11,235 nt of DNA from Bacteroidales bacterium (GCA_018400545.1 JAGYLT010000047.1:1-11235), one strand, 5' to 3'; counted from the first letter of the stretch, positions 1 to 6,408 are shown. Translations and numbers: made by a program. Notes: generated from the sequence alone by a model not told the origin.

Positions 1-28
1 AGAATTGATTGAAATACTAAAAAAATAA

Positions 29-379
29 TGCACAAAAGCCTAAATCGAATAGACGGCCGGTGAGCCAATCAGCCTACCGGAGCGCCTGCTGATGATTTGG
101 TCAGCATCCTTCCGATCTCACATTTATCCTCCGAAATAAAATGAAGGAGGACCATCCTGACCAGAGCGTCAGGACAGTTCTTTTAAACATGGGAAACAAT
201 CAATATTTATGATGAGGTGAAGGTGAAATATCTGGATAATTAATGCTACCGATAGTCGAATTCTATGTTTTGCCGGCTAAACATTAATCATAAAAAATTT
301 GTTTTTGCTGCGAAAATAAAACAAGACGAAAATCTGCAAAAAGTTTACCTGAGGATTATTCGTTATAATCTTTTTATGA
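29..379. other. Gene-free stretch upstream of the DUF3667 gene
   Basis: No convincing gene lies here. At the extreme left edge the frame starting at base 2 reads ELIEILKK and then TAA (26-28), which could be the C-terminal tail of a + strand gene outside the window, but eight residues cannot be assigned. The stretch holds several short inverted repeats (listed separately, 87-174) and becomes AT-rich towards 380. A near match to the Bacteroidota -7 element (TATGTTTTG, one extra T) is at 264-272, and a TATAAT lies at 364-369 only 10 bases before the start codon. Neither has a convincing upstream partner box, so I do not call a promoter. Confidence 0.5.
87..174. repeat. Run of three consecutive short inverted repeats
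   Basis: Three perfect inverted repeats follow each other in 88 bases: TGCTGA (87-92) with TCAGCA (101-106), TCCTCC (127-132) with GGAGGA (146-151), and TCCTGAC (155-161) with GTCAGGA (168-174). A fourth, weaker pair, CCGGT/ACCGG, lies just before them at 57-80. In RNA they could form a row of hairpins with loops of 8, 13 and 6 bases. None is followed by a clean T-run, so they do not look like a standard terminator. They could be a structured leader, a small RNA or chance. Confidence 0.35.
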
Positions 380-1117
380 ATGATGTCTGAACAAAAACAA
401 GCAGTGATTTGTGTAAATTGCCAAAGCCAGGTTGCCGGCAATTTTTGCGCTGAATGCGGCCGCCCGAAATCCTTAAGCAGGATTGACGGGAAATACGTTT
501 TATCGGAAATAATCCGCGTCATTAATTTCGATAAAGGCATACTCTTTACCATAAAAGAACTATTAATCAGGCCGGGGCAAAACATACGGGATTTCATACA
601 AAAAGACAGGAACAGATTGGTTAAACCTGTGATTTTCCTTATCCTTACTTCACTGATTTATACGCTCGCCGAACAAATACTCCATTTTGAAGAGGGGTAC
701 GTAAATGCCGGTGGATTTGGCGAATCAGCAACCACCAAAATATTCGGATGGATTCAACAAAATTATGGATATGCCAATATCCTCATGGCGGTTTTTATTG
801 CACTTTGGATTAAGCTATTTTTCAGAAAATACAACTACAACTTTTTCGAAATCCTCATCTTATTGTGTTTTGTGATGGGGATGGGTATGTTGATTTATAC
901 CGTTTTCGGGATTACCGAAAGCCTCACCAACCTGAGGGTTTTGCATATAGGCAGCCTTTTGGCATTTGTGTATGTAGCATGGGCCATCGGGTTGTTTTTC
1001 GACAAAAAGAAAAAGCTGAATTATTTGAAAGGTTTTCTGAGCTATATCCTGGGTATGCTCACATTTTTCGTTGGTGCTGCTGCACTTGGAATATTAATAG
1101 ATGCCATGGCAAAATAA
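380..1117 (+). CDS. DUF3667-type zinc-ribbon membrane protein
   Basis: This is a small integral membrane protein of unknown function, 245 residues long. It opens with a zinc-ribbon-like knuckle, CxxC at residues 11-14 and CxxC at 23-26, followed by a soluble segment ending in the RPGQNIRDFI-type stretch (64-73) that I associate with the DUF3667 family, known mainly from Bacteroidota. Five hydrophobic segments follow at roughly 81-101, 131-148, 155-178, 188-207 and 217-241, with basic residues between several of them (for example KKKK near 209-212). The start has tandem ATG codons (380 and 383); an ATG at 376 is in another frame and stops after four codons. It stands alone on the + strand, and its downstream flank runs into a minus-strand gene remnant. 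The family call rests on the N-terminal cysteines plus this stretch, and no function should be inferred from it. Confidence 0.75.
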   Translation: MMSEQKQAVICVNCQSQVAGNFCAECGRPKSLSRIDGKYVLSEIIRVINFDKGILFTIKELLIRPGQNIRDFIQKDRNRLVKPVIFLILTSLIYTLAEQILHFEEGYVNAGGFGESATTKIFGWIQQNYGYANILMAVFIALWIKLFFRKYNYNFFEILILLCFVMGMGMLIYTVFGITESLTNLRVLHIGSLLAFVYVAWAIGLFFDKKKKLNYLKGFLSYILGMLTFFVGAAALGILIDAMAK

Positions 1118-1147
1118 CAAGCAAACAACCGGGGGCTTCCATACACC

Positions 1148-1273
1148 TCACCCCAAACCCAGTAAATATGCATGCAAATGCAAATCCATATCCGTTTCAA
1201 GGGCCAGCTTTTTTCGGAGGCGGTAGCGGGCTTTCTTGATGCCCTCAGAAGAGATATTCAGCATATTTGCGAT
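1148..1273 (-). pseudogene. 3'-end remnant A of a TPR/LuxR-HTH gene
   Basis: Read on the minus strand this segment encodes 41 residues plus a TGA stop that closely match the C-terminal end of the intact regulator at 2914-4776. It contains the second half of the helix-turn-helix (IANMLNI, then GIKKARYRLRKKL) and the same final residues HAYLLGLG. By hand alignment it is about 85% identical in nucleotides to 2914-3033. Its only length change is six extra bases (two codons, an added His-Leu-like step near the end), so the frame is kept. Homology stops abruptly at 1273; upstream the reading becomes unrelated sequence that carries the higBA promoter. No start codon or TPR part remains, so it is a fragment, left either by decay of a tandem paralogue or by an insertion that copied a gene end. 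Confidence 0.8.
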
Positions 1274-1300
1274 ATAATGGTGTAATCAAAACAAATTAAT

Positions 1301-1308
1301 TATCTTTG
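1301..1308 (+). promoter_or_regulatory. Bacteroidota-type -7 element for higBA
   Basis: TATCTTTG matches the TAnnTTTG -7 consensus of Bacteroidota promoters exactly and lies 24 bases before the HigB start codon. No clear TTG box is visible 19-21 bases upstream, so the -33 half is not supported. The element overlaps an in-frame TTG at 1306, which argues that translation begins at the ATG at 1333. Confidence 0.5.
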
Positions 1309-1321
1309 GCGTTAGTAACGC
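1309..1321. promoter_or_regulatory. 13-bp dyad, candidate HigA operator
   Basis: GCGTTA (1309-1314), one central G, and TAACGC (1316-1321) form a perfect inverted repeat with six-base arms. It begins directly after the -7 element, so it would cover the expected transcription start. HigA-type antitoxins bind palindromes over their own promoter as dimers, and this is the only strong dyad between the gene remnant and higB. That HigA binds it is inferred from position and symmetry only. Confidence 0.45.
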
Positions 1322-1332
1322 AAGTAGATAGT

Positions 1333-1608
1333 ATGATTGCCTCATTTGGATCAAAGGATACCGAAAAGATATGGAAAGGAGAACGTGTTAAAAAGATTCC
1401 GCTTGAAATTCAGCAGGCCGGAAGGAGGAAACTCAGGATGATCAATAACTCGCAAAATTGGAGTGATCTGCGAATCCCCCCATCAAACCGGCTTGAAAAG
1501 CTTCAAGGTTCAGAATTTTACAGTATCAGGATCAATGAACAATGGAGAATTGTTTTTCGCTGGATTAGCAATCATGCACACGATGTTGAAATAACAGATT
1601 ATCATTAA
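1333..1608 (+). CDS. higB: HigB-type toxin (RelE superfamily)
   Basis: This is a predicted mRNA-cleaving toxin of the HigB/plasmid-maintenance killer family, which acts on ribosome-bound messages. From the ATG at 1333 it is 91 residues, the usual family size. It opens with the typical MIxSF stretch, has a basic central helix (RRKLRMI, 31-37), the LRIPPSNRLEKLQG segment (46-59) that aligns with the family's L-P...L-L-G region, and the core strand motif YSIRINEQWRIVFRW (63-77). It ends in the characteristic DYH, with a C-terminal His. An open frame extends upstream to a TTG at 1306, but that codon lies inside the predicted promoter. The next gene starts two bases after the stop, giving the toxin-first order usual for hig modules. 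All family landmarks look intact, so it is probably a functional toxin. Confidence 0.88.
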   Translation: MIASFGSKDTEKIWKGERVKKIPLEIQQAGRRKLRMINNSQNWSDLRIPPSNRLEKLQGSEFYSIRINEQWRIVFRWISNHAHDVEITDYH

Positions 1609-1610
1609 AA

Positions 1611-1922
1611 ATGAGCACTAAAATAGATAGACTACCCAATATTCACCCTGGAGAGGTTTTACTGGAAGAATTTCTACGCCCACTTGGGATTTCAGCTTAC
1701 CGGTTGTCGAAATACACGGAAATTCCACAAACCAGGATTTCACAGATCACAAAAGGAAAACGCAGAATTACTGCTGATACAGCACTCCGTTTGGCTTCTT
1801 ATTTTGGGACTACTGCCAAATTCTGGCTTGGATTGCAGGATGATTACGACATTGAAGAAGCTCATGCCGGCAAAATTGAAACACTGAACAGAATAAGAAA
1901 AAACTCACCTCTGCAAGCCTGA
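1611..1922 (+). CDS. higA: HigA-type antitoxin (XRE-family HTH)
   Basis: This is the predicted antitoxin that neutralises HigB and represses the shared promoter. The protein is 103 residues. The N-terminal IHPGEVLLEEFLRPLG (11-26) is the hallmark opening of the HigA/VapI addiction-module group. The helix-turn-helix follows (SAYRLSKYTEIPQTRISQI, about 28-46), then KGKRRITADTALRLASYFG (48-66) and TAKFWLGLQ (68-76), all standard for this family. It begins two bases after the higB stop codon, so the two are almost certainly cotranscribed and translationally coupled. Regulation is likely through the dyad at 1309-1321. Just downstream a 7-bp imperfect stem (1934-1940 with 1959-1965) without a T-run overlaps the end of the next gene remnant; it is too weak to call a terminator. 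Confidence 0.92.
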   Translation: MSTKIDRLPNIHPGEVLLEEFLRPLGISAYRLSKYTEIPQTRISQITKGKRRITADTALRLASYFGTTAKFWLGLQDDYDIEEAHAGKIETLNRIRKNSPLQA

Positions 1923-1959
1923 TCAGCATTTTTGGGTGACTGTTAAATAAAATATTCTG

Positions 1960-2092
1960 TCACTCCAGCCCCAGCAAATATGCATGCAAATCCGTATCCG
2001 TTTCCAGGCCAAGCTTTTTGCGGAGGCGGTAGCGGGCTTAATCAATAACTATGTATGGAAATTTTGAGCATGTCTGCGATTTCTCTGGATAA
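1960..2092 (-). pseudogene. 3'-end remnant B of a TPR/LuxR-HTH gene, frameshifted
   Basis: This is a second minus-strand copy of the regulator's 3' end. The last part reads ARYRLRKKL, then ETDTDLHAYLLGL, Glu and a TGA stop (1960-1962), nearly identical to the intact protein. Upstream, LSREIADMLKIS parallels LSSKEIANMLNIT of the intact gene. Between the two parts a short replaced stretch (about 2039-2056) adds one base relative to the intact copy, giving 121 versus 120 bases from the stop to the Ile-Ala codons. It thereby breaks the frame and brings in a TGA. The N-terminal half of this copy is clearly more diverged than the C-terminal half. No start codon or TPR region remains. It sits between higA and the PIN module, as remnant A sits before higB. 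Confidence 0.78.
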
Positions 2093-2145
2093 CGGATAAT
2101 ACCGATCAGGACGATAAGCATACCTTGGCTATGATCATAATAAAT

Positions 2146-2160
2146 TCGAAAGTTTTTCGA
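2146..2160. promoter_or_regulatory. Inverted repeat upstream of the PIN module, candidate operator
   Basis: TCGAAA (2146-2151), spacer GTT, and TTTCGA (2155-2160) form a perfect six-base inverted repeat. It ends 11 bases before the -7 element at 2172, which puts it in the spacer and -33 region. It is a plausible autoregulatory site for the antitoxin, but the antitoxin has no recognisable DNA-binding fold, so this remains a guess. Confidence 0.3.
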
Positions 2161-2171
2161 TAGAAATATAG

Positions 2172-2179
2172 TATCTTTG
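2172..2179 (+). promoter_or_regulatory. Bacteroidota-type -7 element for the PIN module
   Basis: TATCTTTG, the same eight bases as at 1301-1308, fits TAnnTTTG exactly and lies 16 bases before the ATG at 2196. The immediately following bases differ from those after the higBA copy. A convincing -33 box was not found. Confidence 0.5.
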
Positions 2180-2195
2180 ACAAAAGCATTTTATC

Positions 2196-2399
2196 ATGAT
2201 TGTAGAAAGAATGAACAATGAAATATTGGTTCGGTTACCCTCCAACGTTGATTTATCTGAATTGCAGGATATGCTGGATTACCTAAAATACAGGGAATTA
2301 ACGGCTGATTCAAAAGCAACTTCGGAAGACGTCGACAAATTAACAAAAGCGGTAAATGCAGCACTGTGGGATAAAATAAGAAAAGAACGGAAATTGTAA
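2196..2399 (+). CDS. Small putative antitoxin upstream of a PIN toxin
   Basis: This is a 67-residue protein with no family I can name with certainty. It starts with MIVERMNNEILVRLPSN, a short beta-rich stretch, followed by an amphipathic helix LSELQDMLDYLKYRELT (20-36) and a charged C-terminal helix SEDVDKLTKAVNAALWDKIRKERK (43-66). This resembles small Bacteroidota proteins encoded just before PIN-domain toxins, where the C-terminal helix is expected to wrap the toxin. Three bases separate its stop from the PIN start codon, and the -7 element at 2172 gives it its own promoter, so an antitoxin role is inferred from context. No ribbon-helix-helix, AbrB or HTH motif is evident. The minus-strand frame over it is a shadow. 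Confidence 0.7.
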   Translation: MIVERMNNEILVRLPSNVDLSELQDMLDYLKYRELTADSKATSEDVDKLTKAVNAALWDKIRKERKL

Positions 2400-2402
2400 T
2401 CG

Positions 2403-2871
2403 ATGAAAATCACAGTTGATTCAAACATTGTTTTTAGTGCAATCCTAAATACAAAAAGTAACATTGGCCAGTTATTAACAATTGGATCAAAATATTTTGA
2501 TTTTTATTCTATCGACTTACTTAAGGAGGAGATATTAAATCACAGGGTCAAGATTCAGCAAATTACAGGATTCTCGGCACAAAAATTTGAAGAAGTTTTT
2601 GATTTAGTTATTTCAAAAATACGATTTGTCGAAGATGTATTGATTCCAGACAGTTATGTTAAAAATGCCATGGAACTCACCCATGATATTGATCAGGATG
2701 ATACACCATTTGTTGCATTAACAAACCATCTAAAGTCAAAACTATGGACCCGGTGACAAAGCATTGGAAAGTGGATTAAAAAAGAAAGGCTATTCCCGAA
2801 TAATCACATCTTCAGAACTGTATGAGATTTATATTAATTTGGAATTAAAAAGGAGAAAGGGAATCGAATAA
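2403..2871 (+). pseudogene. PIN-domain toxin broken by a +1 frameshift
   Basis: This is a PIN-domain ribonuclease-type toxin of the VapC-like class. The uninterrupted frame (2403-2756) gives 117 residues with the first catalytic Asp in TVDSN (D6), an acidic candidate in KEEIL (41-45) and the [11 protein letters not shown] cluster (95-105) that supplies further metal-binding acids. It then reads LWTR and stops at TGA (2754-2756). One frame over, from GGT at 2752, the sequence continues [18 protein letters not shown] and on to a stop at 2869-2871, restoring the conserved (L/I)W(T/S)GD motif with the last acidic residue and the final helices. One extra C in ACCCGG (2748-2753) explains the break. 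The gene is therefore inactivated, miscalled by one base, or read by +1 frameshifting at CGG-TGA-C. It follows its antitoxin by three bases and converges on the regulator gene. Confidence 0.82.
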
Positions 2872-2913
2872 GTAATACGGAAGTATAAAGAAGTTCCCCC
2901 AGCCACACACTTT

Positions 2914-4776
2914 TCACCCCAACCCCAGCAAATACGCATGCAGATCAGTATCCGTTTCCAGGCCCAGCTTTTTGCGCAGGCGGTAGCGGGCTTTTTTGAT
3001 GCCCTCGCCGGTGATATTCAGCATGTTTGCGATCTCCTTGGATGAAAGGTTCATCTTCAGCAGGCAGGCCAGCCGGGTTTCGGATTTGGACAAGCCCTCG
3101 CTGACATCCGATAGTTTTTTCATGTAGCTGGGGTGAACATCCCGGAAAGAGCTGATAAATGCATCCCACTCCTCCTCGGCGCTGATCTCTTCCTGGATAC
3201 GCCGTAAAATGCTTTTTACTGCCGGATCATTCGGCGCAATTCCTGCTTTGATCTCTGCCTGTAGCCCGCTTAAAAAATCATTCTTTTTGGCGATCTGCAG
3301 CATGCCCGAGGCCAGCTCCTGCTTTTTCATGGCCAGGTCTTTTTCCAGCAGTTCCATTTTAAGCACCGATTCCCGCTGTTGCGCCGCTGCAAGCGACTTC
3401 TCCTTTTCGAAGATCTTTTGGTTTCGACGATTTCTGCCCACCAAAAACACGATCAGCATGCCGCCAATCAAAACAATGGTGGAAAGGATGCCGATCAATC
3501 GGTTACGTTTCAGCCGGTCGATTTCCGATTCCGATTTCAACCTGATGAGCTGTTTTTCCTTTTCCGCCGCTTCAAACCGGTCCGCGTAAAACCTGATTTG
3601 TTCCTGTTGCCGGATGCTGTTCACACTGTCGCTGAACTGCCGGAATTTCTGATACCATTTTAATGCAGGCTCAAACTGTTTTTTCCAGTAATAAGTCTGA
3701 TACAGGGCCTGCGCATAAAAAGCACCTTTTCCCCAGTTTTTTTCGGCCAGCGCCAGATCATATGCCCTTTTGATGTATTCCGCTGCTTTATCATAGCGGT
3801 CCATTCCGCGATACACAATGCCCATCCAGTATATGTCGTGGGTTGAATCGGACGCTAACTGTCCGGCCATTTTCAGGTTGGCTTCCGTTTGCTGCATGGC
3901 TTTTTCAAATTCACCCATATTCACCAAAAGCCGGGCTTTGTTCCGACCGTTGGTCAGCATCCCGATTTTTGATCCCAAACGCTTTTGGATATTGGCTTGT
4001 TTATCGATATACAGCAATGCAGAGTCATATTTCTGCTCTCCCTGGTAGGTTGCCAAAATATTGGTATAGAGGGTAAGCATTAGCGTGAGCTTATCCACCG
4101 ATTCATAGTAGTCCACAGCCTGAAGGAAATAACTGCGTGCCCTGCTGTAATTACCCTTTCCGAAATAAATCCCTGCAATGGTGTAATCCACTACGGCAAT
4201 CATTCCGGGATCGTTGTAACTCACAGCCAATTCCCGGGCGCTGTCGGCATGCTGCATGGCGGCGGCAACGTCTCGCCGGGCATCCAGCGAGCGGCTTCTG
4301 AGGCTGTACCAGTTGATTATCTGTGCGGTATCCTTTCCGATGAAAATAAAGCGCCTTACGGTATCCAATTCACCCATGGCCAGCTCCAGTTTTCTTATAG
4401 CCACATAAATCCGGATCATCGTCATACGCACATCACGCTCCAGCTTTTCAAACCCGCCTTCAACGGCTAACTTTTTGGCTTCTCGCAAATGATCGAGTGC
4501 ATTTACCGGTTCCCCCAATCCAAACCATGCATTGCCCTGTCCGCGTGCTGAAACGATCACGCCCGTTTTGTAATCTATTTCCTGTGAAAGCCGCGCTGTT
4601 TCATCAAAAAGTTCCAGCGATTTATGGAGATCATTGGTGCTGTAAGACTCCGCTTCAGCAATCTTTTTGTTGATGGAAGCAGTATCGCTAAGTGCATGTA
4701 AAGAAAAAGTGGCCGTTGAAAAAAAGATGAACAGGATGCTGAAAACGTATGTGGTATATTGTTTATCTAAATGCAT
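2914..4776 (-). CDS. Membrane-tethered TPR regulator with LuxR-type HTH
   Basis: This is a predicted one-component transcriptional regulator of 620 residues. An N-terminal signal-like hydrophobic stretch (about 10-28) is followed by tetratricopeptide-like helical repeats (about 35-380; for example the GKGNYSRARSYFLQA and RYDKAAEYIKRAYDLA units). Next come a charged coiled-coil (390-425), one transmembrane helix (about 427-447), a second long coiled-coil (452-510) and a C-terminal LuxR/GerE-like helix-turn-helix (about 563-612, LSSKEIANMLNIT then GIKKARYRLRKKLGL). The expected topology has the TPR part in the periplasm, sensing a ligand or partner, and the DNA-binding part in the cytoplasm. 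This architecture is common and often multi-copy in Bacteroidota. It lies last in the chemosensory gene row but 93 bases after cheB, so it may have its own promoter; none is clear. Two broken copies of its 3' end lie at 1148-1273 and 1960-2092. Its targets are unknown. Confidence 0.85.
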   Translation of the reverse strand: MHLDKQYTTYVFSILFIFFSTATFSLHALSDTASINKKIAEAESYSTNDLHKSLELFDETARLSQEIDYKTGVIVSARGQGNAWFGLGEPVNALDHLREAKKLAVEGGFEKLERDVRMTMIRIYVAIRKLELAMGELDTVRRFIFIGKDTAQIINWYSLRSRSLDARRDVAAAMQHADSARELAVSYNDPGMIAVVDYTIAGIYFGKGNYSRARSYFLQAVDYYESVDKLTLMLTLYTNILATYQGEQKYDSALLYIDKQANIQKRLGSKIGMLTNGRNKARLLVNMGEFEKAMQQTEANLKMAGQLASDSTHDIYWMGIVYRGMDRYDKAAEYIKRAYDLALAEKNWGKGAFYAQALYQTYYWKKQFEPALKWYQKFRQFSDSVNSIRQQEQIRFYADRFEAAEKEKQLIRLKSESEIDRLKRNRLIGILSTIVLIGGMLIVFLVGRNRRNQKIFEKEKSLAAAQQRESVLKMELLEKDLAMKKQELASGMLQIAKKNDFLSGLQAEIKAGIAPNDPAVKSILRRIQEEISAEEEWDAFISSFRDVHPSYMKKLSDVSEGLSKSETRLACLLKMNLSSKEIANMLNITGEGIKKARYRLRKKLGLETDTDLHAYLLGLG

Positions 4777-4845
4777 GGCAAATAAAATCTGAACTGAAAA
4801 AACAGCATCAGTCTGCTTAAGTTCAAGGGCGGGGATTTTTTAAAG

Positions 4846-4856
4846 GGACATTGTCC
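4846..4856. repeat. 11-bp palindrome in the gap between cheB and the TPR regulator
   Basis: GGAC, ATT, GTCC forms a short perfect dyad 13 bases after the cheB stop codon. On the minus strand it is followed by CTTTAAAAAAT rather than a T-run, so it is a poor terminator. It may be a weak hairpin or a binding site between the chemosensory genes and the regulator. The rest of the 93-base gap (4777-4869) shows no clear TAnnTTTG element. Confidence 0.25.
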
Positions 4857-4869
4857 GGTTTTCCCGGTT

Positions 4870-5940
4870 TCAGGAGATCAGGGCTTCTGCTGCTATTTTT
4901 GGCAGCGGGAGCACTTTCATGGCGGCGCCGAGTTTAATGGCTTCTTTTGGCATTCCGAACACCACACAGGTAGCTTCATCCTGGGTAATGGTTTTGGCAC
5001 CGCCCTCGCGCATTTCAAGTAAACCGGCGGCGCCATCGTCGCCCATCCCGGTTAAGAGGATGCCGGTTGCATTTTTTCCGGCGGCCCTGGCCACCGAGCG
5101 GAACAATACATCCACCGACGGGCGGTGCCTGTTCACCAGCGGGCCGTCCTTAATTTCCACACTGTATTCGGTGCCCCGCCGTTTGAGGAGCATATGATTG
5201 CCGCCGGGCGCTATCAGTACTTTGCCGCGCGTCAGTACTTCGCCATTCTCAGCTTCTTTGATGTGCAGGGGCAGGAGTCCGTCCAGCCGGCGGGCATAAG
5301 CCATGGTGAAAACTTCGGGCATGTGTTGCACGATTACAATACCGGGTGAATCGGGCGTGAAGCCTTCGAGCAGTGTTTTAATGGCTTCGGTGCCGCCGGT
5401 TGAAGCTCCAACGGCAATTACTCTGTCGGTGCCCGGTGGTTTGGATTGCAGACTTTTCTTTGGGATAATGGCATCCGCGCTGTGTTTGGTGGGAACGGAA
5501 ACCATGGCCGGATTGATTTTACGGCGCGTTAATTTCGACATGGATGCAGCTTTTACGGCATCGATAATCTGTATGCGGGATTCTTCGAAAAACTCGCGGG
5601 TAACCAGGTTGGGTTTGGGGATGATTTCTACGGCGCCGTAGTCCATGGCACGAAAAGCTTCTACCGAGCCTTCCTGGGTGAGGCTAGAGATAATCACAAC
5701 AGGGATGGGGTGCTGCGACATGATCTTCTTCAAAAAGGTAAGCCCATCCATGCGGGGCATATCCACGTCCAGTGTAATGACATCCGGGATTTCTTTGCTG
5801 ATTTTTTTAGCTGCTATAAACGGATCAGAAGCGGTAGCCATTACCTCCAACACACCGGATGATTCCAGGATGGTAGTAAGCGATTGCCTTACCACCGCTG
5901 AATCATCTACGATCAAAACACGGATTTTTTTCATTTTCAA
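4870..5940 (-). CDS. cheB: CheB receptor methylesterase/glutamine deamidase
   Basis: CheB removes methyl groups from glutamate residues of chemoreceptors during adaptation. This 356-residue protein has the standard two-part layout. The N-terminal receiver domain (about 5-122) has the acidic pair D12/D13, phospho-acceptor D58 in [12 protein letters not shown]85 and K109. A linker of about 50 residues leads to the C-terminal esterase domain (about 172-355). The catalytic triad is present: S180 in GASTGG, H206 in QHMPE, and D302 in TGMGDDGA (aligned with Ser164, His190 and Asp286 of Salmonella CheB). All catalytic and regulatory residues are intact and the length is typical, so it is very likely active and phosphorylation-controlled. 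It follows cheD by 12 bases. Its phosphodonor is not obvious in the window; the hybrid kinase two genes upstream is a candidate as well as an unseen CheA. Confidence 0.96.
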   Translation of the reverse strand: MKMKKIRVLIVDDSAVVRQSLTTILESSGVLEVMATASDPFIAAKKISKEIPDVITLDVDMPRMDGLTFLKKIMSQHPIPVVIISSLTQEGSVEAFRAMDYGAVEIIPKPNLVTREFFEESRIQIIDAVKAASMSKLTRRKINPAMVSVPTKHSADAIIPKKSLQSKPPGTDRVIAVGASTGGTEAIKTLLEGFTPDSPGIVIVQHMPEVFTMAYARRLDGLLPLHIKEAENGEVLTRGKVLIAPGGNHMLLKRRGTEYSVEIKDGPLVNRHRPSVDVLFRSVARAAGKNATGILLTGMGDDGAAGLLEMREGGAKTITQDEATCVVFGMPKEAIKLGAAMKVLPLPKIAAEALIS

Positions 5941-5952
5941 ATTGCTTTAGGT

Positions 5953-6408
5953 TCAAAGATATTTTTGAAGCACCTCCCCGGTGTTTGTGTTGAAAAAAAT
6001 TTTTCGTCCTTTTTCACCCCCGGTGCTGCTTGCAATTAAGGGGATGTTTTCATCTTCCAATGACCGGATTGCCAAATCGATATTTCTGCGTCCGATATCG
6101 AAATATTCTGATTGTTCGCGGAGCATCCTGGCACCTCCGAAAATCTTGGCAACCAAATCATCATGGCTGCATCTCAATCCGGTCATTTTATTAATCAACT
6201 GTTGCATGGCGATGTTGCCGTATTTTGGCGATGCAAGGCCATTTCCATTCCAGAATGGCAACATGAAATGATTCATCCCGCCAATTTTTTTCGACTTGTC
6301 CCACAGGCAGACCGAAACACAGCTTCCCAGCACGGTATTCATCATCACCGGCTTTTCGGAAACATGTAGCCCGGCTGAATAAATATATTTGGTTTCGATG
6401 CGGTGCAT
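5953..6408 (-). CDS. cheD: CheD receptor glutamine deamidase
   Basis: CheD converts specific receptor glutamines to glutamates, creating methylation sites, and in some bacteria links to CheC and CheY-P. The 151-residue protein has the family core: VLGSCVSVCLWD (26-37) with catalytic C30, and GGMNHFMLP (43-51) with catalytic H47, 17 residues later as in characterised CheD proteins. Downstream KIFGGARML (88-96), IGRRNI (105-110) and STGGEKGRKIFFNTNTGEV (127-145) are all typical. Length is normal for the family. It starts six bases after the stop of the kinase-like gene and is followed by cheB after 12 bases, so the two receptor-modifying enzymes are made together. No CheC is seen in the window, so a CheC-dependent control loop is not supported here. 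Confidence 0.95.
   Translation of the reverse strand: MHRIETKYIYSAGLHVSEKPVMMNTVLGSCVSVCLWDKSKKIGGMNHFMLPFWNGNGLASPKYGNIAMQQLINKMTGLRCSHDDLVAKIFGGARMLREQSEYFDIGRRNIDLAIRSLEDENIPLIASSTGGEKGRKIFFNTNTGEVLQKYL

Noticed and set aside
28..144. An ATG overlapping the TAA at 26-28 opens a frame that meets one TGA at 61-63 and then stays open for 26 more codons, resembling a gene with an in-frame UGA.
   Set aside because: The total is under 40 codons, a 26-codon open run is common by chance, the residues match nothing I recognise, and no selenocysteine-type context can be supported.
364..369. TATAAT upstream of the DUF3667 gene, considered as a sigma70-type -10 box.
   Set aside because: It lies only 10 bases before the start codon, the best upstream box (TTTACC, 344-349) is 14 bases away, and the Bacteroidota housekeeping sigma factor uses a different consensus.
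865..1239. A 124-codon + strand frame running through the end of the DUF3667 gene and into the gene remnant.
   Set aside because: It overlaps the membrane protein out of frame, is rich in Cys, His and Arg in the manner of shadow frames, and its end is antisense to the conserved regulator end.
1306..1332. A TTG start giving HigB nine extra N-terminal residues.
   Set aside because: The TTG lies inside the -7 element and the extra residues would cross the dyad; HigB proteins typically begin with MI-x-SF, which matches the ATG at 1333.
1934..1965. A 7-bp imperfect stem with an 18-base loop after higA, considered as a terminator.
   Set aside because: There is no T-run on either side, one pair is a G-T wobble, and one arm overlaps the conserved stop region of gene remnant B, which explains its sequence without a terminator.
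3209..3589. Long + strand open frames antisense to the TPR regulator, and similar ones antisense to cheB, the kinases and the chemoreceptor.
   Set aside because: They mirror strongly supported minus-strand genes, show no recognisable domains, and have the Ser/Ala/Phe-rich make-up of reverse-strand shadows.
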